From positions 1 to 64,000 of the forward strand of contig NZ_QPLT01000013.1 of NCBI RefSeq assembly GCF_003666015.1: DNA of 64,000 nucleotides, read 5' to 3'. The first letter of the stretch is position 1, and each line of letters starts with the position of its first letter. The stretch is from Halorubrum sp. Atlit-26R (GTDB lineage Archaea; Halobacteriota; Halobacteria; Halobacteriales; Haloferacaceae). A program made the position numbers and the translations under genes. Positions 31,030 to 40,670 of this stretch are shown one piece after another. The notes below the pieces were generated by a model, which saw only the letters and a list, made by a program, of their open reading frames with translations, had not been told where the DNA came from and ran no database searches.

Positions 31030-33513
31030 TTAGTCACCTCCGGTGGGGGCAGCTTCAGCACCAGCTCCGAGTGGGTTACCGGATTCGTATTTGTCAGTGT
31101 CGACGTCGTCGGGAGCGGGTTCGACCGCCACACGGACGTCGTAGAACGCCATCGTCTGGCCGACCTCGCTGACCTCGTTGTGCGTGAGGTCTTGGAGGTG
31201 ACCCTCGACGAAGTCGCGACTCCACCACCCCTGGTCGGTATTGACCAGGCCGGGCTGGAAGGCATCGTTGTATTTCGCCTTCACGACCATCTCGCCGCGG
31301 TCGTTGTACACTCGGACGTACTCGCCATCCCCGATACCGCGGGCCTTCGCGTCCTTCGGGTGGATGTCCAGCTGCGGTTCGGGGTTGATCTCACGCACCC
31401 AGTTCAACATCTCGTACTGCGAGTGGATGCGGAACCGACTGTGTTTTTGCATGAACATCAGCGGGTACTCGTCGGCCTTCTCGTAGTCGTCGGCAGTCCG
31501 ATCTTCGAGCGGTCGCGGAACATCGAACGTCACGCCCTCCTCGCTTGGGGCGTCGTCGTCGTACATCTTGATTCGCCCAGTTTCGGTGGGGAACTCGTCG
31601 GTGTACTTGACTATCGGAACGCTCTCTTTCTTTTGTGTCCCCTGCTCGAACAGCGTGTCAAAGTCGATATCATCATCTCGCCCGGCAAGCTTCCGGAGCA
31701 TATCACGTTTTGTCTCGGGGAACCGGTCACCGAACCCGAGTCGGTCCGCGAGCTCTTGTATGGCGTAATAGTCGTCTTTCGTCTCCCACAGCGGTTCTTG
31801 TACCTTATGCCGGTAACCGAGATGTGGGTGAGATCCCCAGCCCGAGCTGATATCTTCCTGTTCGAACCAGTGAGGAACTGGGAAGATGATGTCGGCGTGC
31901 TGGACCGTGTCCGTGTGGTGCATGTCCGCAACCACGTACATCTCAAGGCTTCTGATGGCGTCCCGGAACCGCTGGCGGTCCGGGAACTGATTGCCCATCA
32001 TATTCGACTCGATAGAGTAGACAGCTCTGATCTGGTGCGGGTCGCCGTCGATCATCGCGTCGGGGTAGTTGGGGAAAGTCAACGATGGGCCGGGGTCGGC
32101 ATCCTCTGGACTGGCCCAGTTGCCGGCGGCGAGCGTCGCACCGCCAGAGTGGTGGGCGTGAATGTTGCCGTGCCGACCGTAGTCGCCAGTCATCCCCATC
32201 AACATGGCGTACGCCTGTCCGAAGATGTGGCCGTGCTTGTACCGCCCGAGTGCGTAACTCGGAGCGATACCGCCGGGACCGCGGGTCGCAAGCCACCGAA
32301 TCGCAGTCCGGATGTTCTCGGCGTCAACCCCGGTCTTCTCGGCGACCTCCTCGGGGGCGTAGTCCGCCACATGGTCCCGAAGCTTCGTCAGGGCGGTCTG
32401 ACACTCGACGCCAGCGACGGTGAACTCTCCGAACAACGCGTATGCACCGCCGGTCTCGGGTTCGAGTGCGACCGGGCTATTAGTGCCCTGTTCGACGGCG
32501 ACGACCTGTTGTTCGCCGCCGTCTTCGAAGACGTCGCTCGCCTTGAGTAACTCTCCGGTGTCCTTCCGGATTAACGCGGGCGCAGTCGTCCGCTTTTGTA
32601 GGAAGTCCTCGTCGTACGTTTCGTCCTCGAATACGGTGTGCATCATCGCAAGCGCAAGATGCACGTCTTTGCCAGGCTCGACGGGAAGCCACAGGTCCGC
32701 CTTCGACGCCGTCGTCGTGTAGACCGGGTCGACGACGACGAGTTTTGCCCCGTTCTCGATCGCATCGAGGATTTTCGAGGCATCCATCTGGAACTGACTG
32801 GAGAAGATATCTGACCCCCAAACGATGATGGTGTTCGCATTCTCCCAGTCCTCTGCCTCGTTTGTTGGTGGGAGGAAGGCACCGACACCAGTAACACGAT
32901 TGAAGCCTCGACCGACGTTGGTGTCAATACCCCAAGCGGATTGCGTCGCCCCGAACAGCGAGGCGAGTCGCTTAAACGATTTTCCCGTTTGCCCGTAGTT
33001 CCCCGATCCCTCGTGAAAGAGGACGCTTTCGGCGCCGTGGTCGGCTTTTAATGACTGCATCTTGTCGGCGACGAGGTCGAGCGCCTCGTCCCACGAGACG
33101 CGCTTGAACTCCGCATCAGGGCCGCGCCCCTCGGGATTTGGATCGTCGGGAGACCAGTCTGCCCGCTTCATCGGGAACTTCAGTCGAGTCGGGTCGTAGA
33201 CGCGCTGCGTGTGCGAGAGGCCAAGCACGCAGGCCCGCTTGTACTGCTCGTCCTCGGGCGGATGGGGTTCGATTTTCTTTACCTGGCCGTCACGGACGTG
33301 GACGTCAATCGGACACTTCCCCCTGCAGTTCGGTGAGCAGACAGTTTGAATAACTTCGTTTTCACCGACAAAACTCTGAACAGACGCGTTCAGATCCTGA
33401 TCATCTTCGCTTTCGACTAGGCTCTGGAGGAATCCGCTACCTCCGACTCCCAGTGCGGCAGCGGCGCCGCCAGCCTTCAGCACGTCACGTCTGTAGGTTC
33501 CGTCGTCAGTCAT
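31030..33513 (-). CDS. dmsA: Molybdopterin oxidoreductase catalytic subunit, DMSO reductase type
   Basis: 827 aa from the ATG at 33511-33513. Twin-arginine signal YRRDVLKAGGAAAALGVGG, so exported folded. N-terminal [4Fe-4S] site CSPNCRGKCPIDVHV, molybdopterin-binding core (TIIVWGSDIFSSQFQMDASK, VVVDPVYTTTASKADLWLPV), and a C-terminal cap with GDGEYVRVYNDRGEMVVKA. The order of genes (small dmsE-like, dmsA, dmsB, dmsC, dmsD, with a dmsR-like regulator upstream) matches the haloarchaeal dmsREABCD cluster, so DMSO/TMAO respiration is the likely role. Other oxyanion or sulfur substrates are not excluded. Confidence 0.85.
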   Translation of the reverse strand: MTDDGTYRRDVLKAGGAAAALGVGGSGFLQSLVESEDDQDLNASVQSFVGENEVIQTVCSPNCRGKCPIDVHVRDGQVKKIEPHPPEDEQYKRACVLGLSHTQRVYDPTRLKFPMKRADWSPDDPNPEGRGPDAEFKRVSWDEALDLVADKMQSLKADHGAESVLFHEGSGNYGQTGKSFKRLASLFGATQSAWGIDTNVGRGFNRVTGVGAFLPPTNEAEDWENANTIIVWGSDIFSSQFQMDASKILDAIENGAKLVVVDPVYTTTASKADLWLPVEPGKDVHLALAMMHTVFEDETYDEDFLQKRTTAPALIRKDTGELLKASDVFEDGGEQQVVAVEQGTNSPVALEPETGGAYALFGEFTVAGVECQTALTKLRDHVADYAPEEVAEKTGVDAENIRTAIRWLATRGPGGIAPSYALGRYKHGHIFGQAYAMLMGMTGDYGRHGNIHAHHSGGATLAAGNWASPEDADPGPSLTFPNYPDAMIDGDPHQIRAVYSIESNMMGNQFPDRQRFRDAIRSLEMYVVADMHHTDTVQHADIIFPVPHWFEQEDISSGWGSHPHLGYRHKVQEPLWETKDDYYAIQELADRLGFGDRFPETKRDMLRKLAGRDDDIDFDTLFEQGTQKKESVPIVKYTDEFPTETGRIKMYDDDAPSEEGVTFDVPRPLEDRTADDYEKADEYPLMFMQKHSRFRIHSQYEMLNWVREINPEPQLDIHPKDAKARGIGDGEYVRVYNDRGEMVVKAKYNDAFQPGLVNTDQGWWSRDFVEGHLQDLTHNEVSEVGQTMAFYDVRVAVEPAPDDVDTDKYESGNPLGAGAEAAPTGGD

Positions 33514-33748
33514 CGTCGAACCCCTCCGGTTTCGTTGGGCGTTGGTCTTCACCAAACTCTTCCAGTACCGCTTCGTGGTATTTTTCGTGGAACTCGGCGT
33601 CAGTCAACTCTCCGTTCGAGACCCGGATTGCGTCACGAGCCATCTGCACACCCAGATCGGTGTCGTACTCGACATCGTCTAACATCGCCTCAGCTTCGTC
33701 CTCCCACTCATCAATCGGCGTCAATCTCGGCTGTTGTGGGTCGCTCAT
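33506..33748 (-). CDS. dmsE: Small acidic DmsE-like protein of the dms operon
   Basis: 80 aa: MSDPQQPRLTPIDEWEDEAE and then DLGVQMARDAIRVSNGELTD and FHEKYHEAVLEEFGEDQRPT. No cysteines, no signal, highly acidic. It overlaps the start of dmsA by 8 bp. A short first gene is also present in the haloarchaeal dmsREABCD cluster. Similar sequences also appear as an N-terminal extension of ferredoxin-like subunits in Halobacteria, so it may assist the FeS subunit. Function unproven. Confidence 0.65.
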   Translation of the reverse strand: MSDPQQPRLTPIDEWEDEAEAMLDDVEYDTDLGVQMARDAIRVSNGELTDAEFHEKYHEAVLEEFGEDQRPTKPEGFDDD

Positions 33749-34121
33749 GGCTCTATATGAAAAATACCACTTCTCTTCGAAGGACCTCGCGGTTTATACT
33801 ACAGGGTTTTATATACCCCAGCAGAGCCTTGTCTAGACGCTCCCGAAGACTGCGGTTAGTTGCTCTGTCGGATGAATCGAATCACTCCGAGAGTAGGTCT
33901 CTACCCGATCTCGTTCGTTGGACACCGACTGTAGAACACGATCTGTACCGCGTTTAAACAACGTCTCCAAGCAGTTAACGCTGAACAAAGATGTTGTTTG
34001 ATTTTGTATTGAGCTCTGCGGAAGATTGTCGAACGAACCGTGTCGGTAGCCGAGGCGGCCACCGCGGACTCCGAAGAACGGTCAGACTCCCTTGTCTACA
34101 ACGCTATCAAAAAGCGAACGC
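33749..34121. other. Promoter region of the dms operon
   Basis: About 370 bp between the first dms gene and the HTH-10 regulator, both on the minus strand. No gene seen. The stretch tactacagggttttatatacccc (33796-33817) contains a TATA-type sequence (rc: ggggtatataaaacc) about 60 bp upstream of dmsE and is the best promoter candidate. Confidence 0.5.
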
Positions 34122-34778
34122 TTACTGGAAGGCGGCGAGAGCGAGTTTCGACTCGACCGAGTTCAGGCGTTGGGACATCGCTGACTTCGTGATGTTGAGC
34201 TCCGTAGCGAGTTCACCGACGCTCGTCGCTCGCGGCGTCTCGTAGTACCCTGACGCGACCGCCATCGTGGCCGTCTCCTGTTCAGTTTCGGTTAACGCGG
34301 AGAGGTCAAGCGTGACGCGGTTCGATCGGTCACCGTCGGTGGTGTCGACCCGCGTAAGCTGCCGCAACGAGAGGTTGTCCGTTACCTCTCTGAGATCATC
34401 TATCAGTACAGAGAGACGGTCGCGATCAGGGAGATACGCCTGCATGACAACCGCTTCGTCGGTGACTTCCGTAATCTTCGGCATACAGTCATACTCGAAG
34501 AATATCGGACAGTAACACTCAGAGGTAATCTCCTTTTTTGCGTGACGAATCTCGGTCTCTGCCGAGGTCGTCGCCGTCCCGCCACCGGACTCATTCATGG
34601 TTTCGGTGTGGCACTCTCCGTTAGCGGACTGGCGGTCGATTCGGTCCGCATCTTGACCGAACTCCTCGACGGGGCAGGCGACCGCGCCGGACGCGGATAG
34701 TTCGAACTTAGCATAGAGGTGACGGGCTTCCTCTGTACCACCACTCTCTTGATTTAACGGTCGCTCTGTGGTGTTCAT
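34122..34778 (-). CDS. dmsR: HTH-10 (bat-type) regulator, DmsR-like
   Basis: 218 aa from the ATG at 34776-34778 (MNTTERPLNQESGGTEEARH). The N-terminal half holds several Cys (ACPVEEF, GECHTET, SECYCPIFFEYDC) that could form a redox or metal site. The C-terminal HTH-10 domain includes LTETEQETATMAVASGYYET and the helix-turn-helix VGELATELNITKSAMSQRLN. DmsR of Halobacterium, a regulator of the dms genes, has this architecture. Transcribed in the same direction as the operon and just upstream, so it is the likely activator. Confidence 0.8.
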   Translation of the reverse strand: MNTTERPLNQESGGTEEARHLYAKFELSASGAVACPVEEFGQDADRIDRQSANGECHTETMNESGGGTATTSAETEIRHAKKEITSECYCPIFFEYDCMPKITEVTDEAVVMQAYLPDRDRLSVLIDDLREVTDNLSLRQLTRVDTTDGDRSNRVTLDLSALTETEQETATMAVASGYYETPRATSVGELATELNITKSAMSQRLNSVESKLALAAFQ

Positions 34779-34869
34779 CAGTAACGGTTTAAACAAACAG
34801 GTATAAAACGCTGCCTCGGATTGCCGGACTTTGAAATAGCTGATCAGGCGGACCGACCCGTTCTGGTAG

Positions 34870-35205
34870 TCACTCGGCGTCGACGAGGTCGTCGATCCAT
34901 GTCAGCACTGCCATCGCTTTTGGGAATCCAATCGTCGGTACAGCCAGCAGGGCGACGTGTCGGAGTGCCTCGGGGTCGACGTCCTCCTCAAGTGCGCGCC
35001 GAACGTGTGAGTGAACGGCTCCCTCAGACTCGGAGCCGGCTGCCAGCGCTAGTTTAACGAGGCGTTTCTCTTGGCCGTCAATCGGACCAGCTTCCGAGCA
35101 GGCCTTCCCTAGGTCGGCGTACTCCTCCCACACTTCCGGGTGTTTGTCCGCAAGGTCACTCGCCGTGGATGGCAGTTCGCTAGCGTCTTGAACAGCGTCA
35201 GACAT
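34870..35205 (-). CDS. Carboxymuconolactone decarboxylase / AhpD-like protein
   Basis: 111 aa, all-helical: KRLVKLALAAGSESEGAVHS, then ALRHVALLAVPTIGFPKAMA. This is the CMD fold. The usual CxxCxxxH peroxidase site is replaced (SEGAVHSH), so the thiol activity of AhpD is unlikely. It sits between two HTH-10 genes in the dms region, and its link with the operon is unclear. Confidence 0.75.
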   Translation of the reverse strand: MSDAVQDASELPSTASDLADKHPEVWEEYADLGKACSEAGPIDGQEKRLVKLALAAGSESEGAVHSHVRRALEEDVDPEALRHVALLAVPTIGFPKAMAVLTWIDDLVDAE

Positions 35206-35630
35206 ACACCCTATATCGGGTGAACAGTAATAAAAAGTAGCTAGTGCGTTTCCATAAAATGACTATCCAGCTTGATCTGTTCGAACGGCTACTCCCTTTT
35301 ATTGAATGTAATCGTCGAATTTTAGCGTGTCATAGAAACGTTCCCAACCCCGTACCGGTCATCAGTGAGTGCTCAATACAGTTGATTTCCTAAATGCTCT
35401 CAGTGTTTCGTACCACACAGACACGTATTAGAGGGCTGGGAGGCCGGTCCGGAACGTGGAGCAGTTCCGGAATGTCAGAGGCTCTCCCTGACCCCGGCTT
35501 CCATTTAGTCCGTGCCCAAATATATCCCGACAGTTACTCTCTTTCTCACAAAGAGCTCAACAAGCACGCTTACTGACTGGGTGATTCAACCAAATGTCGA
35601 GAAGATGTTTCTATGACAGGCTCGTCGAAT
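35206..35630. other. Intergenic region, no gene seen
   Basis: 425 bp between the AhpD-like gene and the second HTH-10 gene. A plus-strand frame at 35394-35576 is Arg/Ser-rich and does not look coding. No repeats or IS ends recognised. Confidence 0.35.
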
Positions 35631-36164
35631 TTAGCAACTGTTGTGGGCCATTTTTTCCACCACCTGTCGAACAATGGTCGCCTCGGCGCCGTGGAGACGT
35701 TGTGAAACCGCAGATTCCGACACGCTAAACTCAGCCGAAAGGTCTGTGAGTGTCACCTCCCGTGGTGTGGCGTAGTACCCGGCGTTCACCGCCCGAAGTA
35801 ACGTCTGACGTTGTACCTCGGTCAATCTCTCGGGTTCAACCGAGACCGTCGGCTGGTCCTCGTCACGGATGCCACTGACTCGCGCCCCATCAATGTCGAG
35901 TTCTGCAATGGTACCTAATACAGCCGCGACATCGACACCGGGATCTATCTCTACTACGACCGTGTGCCCGTCGTGGCTGTAAGCGTCATTCGATCCCATT
36001 GATACTACTGGAGCATTGTATAAGAAAGAAAAAATTGACTCTGCTGAATTATTTTGATCATTAAATACTATACTTTCTTGTAGGTCGTCAGTTCGCTCTA
36101 CAATACTATACTCCCGTAGTGTGGAGATCGGTAGTGAACCGTCTTGGGCTTGACTCCGAGGCAC
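35631..36164 (-). CDS. HTH-10 (bat-type) regulator, second copy
   Basis: 177 aa from a GTG at 36162-36164, or 122 aa from the ATG at 35997-35999 (MGSNDAYSHDGHTVVVEIDP). The C-terminus is a clear HTH-10 domain: LTEVQRQTLLRAVNAGYYAT and LTDLSAEFSVSESAVSQRLH, closely parallel to the DmsR-like protein at 34122. The N-terminal half is short and lacks its cysteines. It may be a paralog that arose within the island. The DNA upstream of 35999 is AT-rich, which makes the later start attractive. Confidence 0.7.
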   Translation of the reverse strand: MPRSQAQDGSLPISTLREYSIVERTDDLQESIVFNDQNNSAESIFSFLYNAPVVSMGSNDAYSHDGHTVVVEIDPGVDVAAVLGTIAELDIDGARVSGIRDEDQPTVSVEPERLTEVQRQTLLRAVNAGYYATPREVTLTDLSAEFSVSESAVSQRLHGAEATIVRQVVEKMAHNSC

Positions 36165-36447
36165 TCGCCTTGCTTATCTATCAAATTCCGCACATATTCT
36201 GCCTGGTGTTGTTGTGGGCTGTTAACGACCACTGACACTATATAAATAGGTGTAATATACAGGGACACTCCTTGGACAGTCGAAGTATACTTCACGAGTA
36301 TGTGCCGAGACCATAGTGACTGCCGGTCGTCAGCAGACTCGGGGTTCATCTTCGAGTTTGAGGCGTTCAACGACAGGGCGACGTTTGACGAAAGCGACGC
36401 CCATGGGTCACAACTATCCGCTTTTCAGCCTGTCCGGTGATTTACCA

Positions 36448-37506
36448 ATGGCATCCACCCTTCACAATGCGCTTGCCCGTGTCGATGATCCGGCCCTTGA
36501 CAACGACATCGTTTCACTCGGCCTCGTCGGCGATATTGAGATAGATGGAGATACCGCTCACATCCCGCTCGCGCTCGGCGCACCTCACTCGCCGGCTGAG
36601 ACTCGGATTACTGAGGACGTTCGAGCTGTCGTTCACGAAGAAGGCTATGAGCCGTCGCTGTCAGTTGAGATCCACGATACGACGCCTGCTGGCCAGATGG
36701 ACGGGGCGCCGAACGTGGTTGCTGTCTCCTCCGGCAAGGGGGGTGTTGGGAAGAGTACCGTCTCGGTGAATCTCGCGACGGCGATGGCCGAGCGAGGTGC
36801 CAACGTTGGACTGTTCGACGCCGACGTCTACGGCCCGAACATCCCACGGATGCTTGGCGTTCAAAATACGCCGGGGAGGGCGGAAGACGACGAGACAATC
36901 ATACCAGTCGAGAGCCACGGGCTCAAACTGATGAGCGTCGGGTTCCTTGTCGCCGACGATGACCCGGTCATCTGGCGAGGCGCCATGGTGAATAAGATTC
37001 TCACAGAACTCCTACACGACACCAAGTGGGGAAATCTCGACTACTTCGTCGTCGACTTGCCTCCAGGAACGGGAGACGTACAGTTGACCCTGCTCCAGCA
37101 GATGGGAGTGCTAGGGGCGCTCGCCGTGACGACGCCGCAAGATATCTCGCTGGACAACGCTCGCAAGAGTGTTCGCATGTTCGATAAACATGATACGTCA
37201 GTACTCGGCGTTGTCGAGAATATGAGCGGATTCCTCTGCAACGAGTGCGGGACTCAACACGACGTGTTTGCGACCGGTGGAGGTCAACGACTCGCCGACG
37301 AGTTCGATCATCCGCTCCTCGCAAAGATTCCCCTCGATCCCTCGATCCAAGAGAGTTGTGAGGTCGGTGAACCTGTCGTCACCGATGGTGACTCGGAACC
37401 AGCGAAGGCATTCCGCGATCTCGCTGAACAGACGATGGATCAAGTCGGTCGAGAGCGGCGACGTTCGCACGCCGATGGTGCCGCCGACCTCCAGCCGGAA
37501 CCGTAG
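36448..37506 (+). CDS. Mrp/NBP35-type P-loop ATPase (FeS carrier)
   Basis: 352 aa from the ATG at 36448 (MASTLHNALARVDDPALDND). An N-terminal MIP18/DUF59 domain (about 1-85) precedes the deviant Walker A SSGKGGVGKSTVSVN. Further ATPase motifs are DADVYGPNIPRMLG and VDLPPGTGDVQLT. The MSGFLCNECG region has the CxxC that binds a bridging [4Fe-4S] cluster. It likely delivers FeS clusters; beside a dms island it could serve DmsA/DmsB maturation, which is inference. Upstream in-frame ATGs at 36403 and 36316 are poorer starts. Confidence 0.87.
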   Translation: MASTLHNALARVDDPALDNDIVSLGLVGDIEIDGDTAHIPLALGAPHSPAETRITEDVRAVVHEEGYEPSLSVEIHDTTPAGQMDGAPNVVAVSSGKGGVGKSTVSVNLATAMAERGANVGLFDADVYGPNIPRMLGVQNTPGRAEDDETIIPVESHGLKLMSVGFLVADDDPVIWRGAMVNKILTELLHDTKWGNLDYFVVDLPPGTGDVQLTLLQQMGVLGALAVTTPQDISLDNARKSVRMFDKHDTSVLGVVENMSGFLCNECGTQHDVFATGGGQRLADEFDHPLLAKIPLDPSIQESCEVGEPVVTDGDSEPAKAFRDLAEQTMDQVGRERRRSHADGAADLQPEP

Positions 37507-37681
37507 TCACACAACCTGGTCACCGAAGAGCGAACAACAGCAATCGCCACCAGATCGGGTGTCGAAACTAAAATCGGTCGCACGTGACGTGGAGTCGGCG
37601 ATGACGTAACTATTACCAATAACTTCTCACGAAATAGTAACGAGAGTCGATTATATACTGCCAGTAGCTGAAGTATCTACC

Positions 37682-38602
37682 ATGCAATCGCGTTCCCGGC
37701 GGTCGGTCCTCACGGCACTCGCCGGTGGGGGTGGACTTGGGATCGCCGGCTGTCTCGGCGGCAAAGACTCTGTTGACGTCCTCGCCGCCGGCAGCCTCGC
37801 AATCCTCGTTGACGACCACCTCGGGGAGCGGTATGAGTCTGAGACAGGAGTCGCTTGTCATGGGGAGTATTACGGCACGAACGCGGTGATGAGAATGGTG
37901 ACCGGCGGCCGGAAGTATCCAGATGTCGTCGTGAGCGCGGACGCCGAGTTATTACGCGACCGACTCTACGGCACCCATACCGCGTGGGATATCTCGTTCG
38001 CGTCGAACGCTATCGGGATCGCTTATGCCCCAGACACGCGGTTTGGGGAACGGCTAGAGGCGGGCGACCCTTGGTATGAAGTCGCACGCGATGCGGACGA
38101 CGGTGACCTTGCGATAAGCGATCCCGATCTCGATCCCCTCGGATACCGTGCCGTCCACGCGTTCCAACTAGCCGAGCAGGAACACGAATTCGATAGGTTT
38201 GCCGAGGACGTCATGAACGGAGCGTACCAGGAGCCGGAGGAACCGCAACTACTCGCCGGCGTTGAGACTGGGAATCGCGCTGCCGCGGTCGTCTACCGGA
38301 ACATGGCCGCTGACCACGGGTTGCCGTTTCACCCGTTCCCAGAGACGTACAACTTCTCGAACCCAGAGTACGCCGATCACTACGCAGAAGCCTCGTACAC
38401 GACGGATGAGGGGTACACAGCGACCGGGAGACCAATCGTGTACAATGCGACGGTGCTCGAAAGCGCGGACTCGCCAGAGGCCGGACACGAGTTTGTCCGA
38501 TTGCTCGCGAACGCTGATGACACCTTGCGCGAGAAGGGATTTGAGACAGACGGGTTCCCGAGCACGCACGGCGACGTTCCTGCCGAGGTGACGGACGGAT
38601 GA
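37682..38602 (+). CDS. wtpA: Molybdate/tungstate-binding lipoprotein (WtpA-like)
   Basis: 306 aa. Twin-arginine signal SRRSVLTALAGGGGLGIAGC with a lipobox cysteine (AGCLGG). The mature part follows the WtpA pattern: VLAAGSLAILVDDHLGERYE, YPDVVVSADAELLRD, FASNAIGIAYAPD, and DPDLDPLGYRAVHAFQLAE. It binds the oxyanion outside the membrane and hands it to the permease. First gene of a three-gene operon with 4-bp overlaps. It supports cofactor synthesis for the neighbouring Mo enzyme. Confidence 0.88.
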   Translation: MQSRSRRSVLTALAGGGGLGIAGCLGGKDSVDVLAAGSLAILVDDHLGERYESETGVACHGEYYGTNAVMRMVTGGRKYPDVVVSADAELLRDRLYGTHTAWDISFASNAIGIAYAPDTRFGERLEAGDPWYEVARDADDGDLAISDPDLDPLGYRAVHAFQLAEQEHEFDRFAEDVMNGAYQEPEEPQLLAGVETGNRAAAVVYRNMAADHGLPFHPFPETYNFSNPEYADHYAEASYTTDEGYTATGRPIVYNATVLESADSPEAGHEFVRLLANADDTLREKGFETDGFPSTHGDVPAEVTDG

Positions 38603-39420
38603 GCCTCGTCGACGCGACCCGGTCAGTTATGAACTCCCGGCGGCTGCCGCCGCTGCTGGTCTTCGGACTCCTCGGCGGAATACTGCTTGTCTACTTTGCG
38701 CTTCCCTTCGCAGTGTTTCTCGGCCGAACCGGATCGATTCCTGTCGTCGAGACACTGCTGGAGACATCGAGCACCACGGCGGTCCGGAACTCGCTTCTCA
38801 CCGCGCCGGCTGCAACCGCGGTCGCGACCGCGTTCGGTGTTCCGCTTGCGTACGTCCTCGCGCGCAAAACGTTCCCGGGAAAACGGCTTATCGAGGCACT
38901 CGTTGTGCTCCCGCTCGTTGTCCCGCCGGTTGTTGGTGGGGCGATGCTGCTCAGCGTGATGGGGCGGTTTACACCGATCGGCGCCGCCGCAGCACGCGTG
39001 GGGGTGCCGCTGACGGGCAGCCTGCTTGGCGTCGTCCTCGCTCAGATGTTTGTCGCCGCGCCGTTCGTAGTGATTACTGCACGCGCCGGGTTTGGCGCCG
39101 TCGACGAACGCCTCGAACAGGCGTCTCGGTCACTCGGATATGGACCGATAGCCACGTTCAGACACGTGTCGCTTCCGCTCGCGAGCCGAGCGATCGTCGC
39201 CGGGATTGTGCTCACGTTCGCCCGGGCAATGGGCGAGTTTGGCGCCACGATGATGGTCGCGTACAACCCTCGGACCATGCCGACGCGTATCTGGGTTGAC
39301 TTTATTTCGGGCGGAATCGACGCGATCGTCCCACTCGCGCTCGCTCTGTTGGCGGTCACGCTTGTCGTAGTCGTTACAGTACAACAATTCGCTGGCGTTC
39401 CAACAGTGGTGGAACGATGA
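38599..39420 (+). CDS. wtpB: Molybdate/tungstate ABC transporter permease (WtpB-like)
   Basis: 273 aa with six predicted TM helices. The EAA-type loop (EQASRSLGYGPIATFRHVSL), ending LARAMGEFGATMM-like with FARAMGEFGATMMVAYNPRT, is diagnostic of molybdate/tungstate/sulfate permeases. It forms the homodimeric channel. Start ATG overlaps the wtpA stop, and its stop overlaps the wtpC start. Confidence 0.88.
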   Translation: MSLVDATRSVMNSRRLPPLLVFGLLGGILLVYFALPFAVFLGRTGSIPVVETLLETSSTTAVRNSLLTAPAATAVATAFGVPLAYVLARKTFPGKRLIEALVVLPLVVPPVVGGAMLLSVMGRFTPIGAAAARVGVPLTGSLLGVVLAQMFVAAPFVVITARAGFGAVDERLEQASRSLGYGPIATFRHVSLPLASRAIVAGIVLTFARAMGEFGATMMVAYNPRTMPTRIWVDFISGGIDAIVPLALALLAVTLVVVVTVQQFAGVPTVVER

Positions 39421-40568
39421 CCCTCAAACTTGATGGGCTAAGCCATCGATACGAGAGCGGACGTGCCCTCAACGATGTGTCGCTTGCCCTCGACGACGGA
39501 GAACTCGTCGCGCTGCTCGGACCGAGTGGCTGCGGGAAGACGACCGTCGTCCAGGCGATCGCCGGACACCTCAACCCAACAGCTGGACAAGTGTCACTCC
39601 GCGAAACCGACGTCACCAGTGCCCCGCCGGAGAACCGCAACGTTGGGCTTGTTTTTCAGCAGCCGACGCTGTATCCGCATATGACTGTCAGCGAGAACGT
39701 CGCGTACGGCCTGAAAAGCGGTGATCTCTCAGCCGAACAGGTGAGTAACCGCGTCGATCGGTACCTCGAACTGGTCGAACTCGCTGGCCGACACGACGCG
39801 TCTCCGGAATCGCTGAGCGGAGGGGAGAGCCGCCGGATCGAACTCGCTCGTGCACTCGCTCCCGAACCGGATGTTCTCCTACTCGATGAACCGCTGTCGG
39901 CACTCGACAAGGGACTGCGTGCGCGGCTCCGCGACGAGACCATCCGAATCCAGCAGGAAACTGGCGTGACGACGCTGTTCGTCACCCACGATCAGGAAGA
40001 CGCGATGTCGGTTGCGGACCGACTCGTCGTACTCCGCGACGGGGAGGTTGTCGCGGCTGGACCGCCCAGAGAACTCTACGACTCGCCGCCGACCCGGTTC
40101 GTCGCGTCGTTTCTCGGACGCTCGAACGAACTCTCAGCAAGGGTCGAGAGCGACGAGTCGTCACTGGTGACAATCGGCGGGACCGACATCGCGGTCGACG
40201 CTTTGACGGACAAGTTCACTGATGTACCCCGAGCAGCCATTCACGTGCGCCCCAGTGACCTGACTGTGAGATCTATGACACGGTCTGGAAAGTCGTCAAG
40301 TGAGATTGAGAGCATGTCGGACCGGTCAGGCGTATCGGCCGATGGTGGGGCGCCCAACGAGCGACTGGGAACGATTAGGATGCCTGGGACAGTAGCAAAC
40401 GTACGCGACATGGGGCGCCGCTACGACGTGTGCGTCGAGGTCGACTCCGGCGAGTCAGTGACCGTCGAGCGGCATCGTGGCGGACTCCACGAAAATGAAC
40501 GCGTGACCGTTACCGCCGCAGTGAGCGACCTCACCGTATTTCCCGTCTCAGAGCGAACCTCTGACTAA
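39417..40568 (+). CDS. wtpC: Molybdate/tungstate ABC transporter ATPase (WtpC-like)
   Basis: 383 aa. Walker A GPSGCGKTT at 34-42, Q-loop VFQQPTLYPHMT, signature ESLSGGESRRIELARALAPE, Walker B VLLLDEPLSALD and switch His in LFVTHDQEDAMS. The C-terminal third (from about 235) is a regulatory TOBE-like region (IHVRPSDLTV and VANVRDMGRRYDVCVEV). It powers oxyanion uptake. The insertion between the two TOBE halves is acidic and variable. Confidence 0.9.
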   Translation: MTLKLDGLSHRYESGRALNDVSLALDDGELVALLGPSGCGKTTVVQAIAGHLNPTAGQVSLRETDVTSAPPENRNVGLVFQQPTLYPHMTVSENVAYGLKSGDLSAEQVSNRVDRYLELVELAGRHDASPESLSGGESRRIELARALAPEPDVLLLDEPLSALDKGLRARLRDETIRIQQETGVTTLFVTHDQEDAMSVADRLVVLRDGEVVAAGPPRELYDSPPTRFVASFLGRSNELSARVESDESSLVTIGGTDIAVDALTDKFTDVPRAAIHVRPSDLTVRSMTRSGKSSSEIESMSDRSGVSADGGAPNERLGTIRMPGTVANVRDMGRRYDVCVEVDSGESVTVERHRGGLHENERVTVTAAVSDLTVFPVSERTSD

Positions 40569-40670
40569 TTTTGAGATAAAGAAGAGACAATACGCTAACA
40601 TAAAAATAGCGTACAGGATACGGGATTATCTGAACACCTACATTAGAACTAAGTTTAGACCTATACAGAG

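Noticed and set aside
30937-32550. Long plus-strand frame (537 aa) opposite dmsA
   Set aside because: It is the antisense shadow of a GC-rich gene with clear motifs; its own sequence has no domain and an odd Val/Arg-rich composition.
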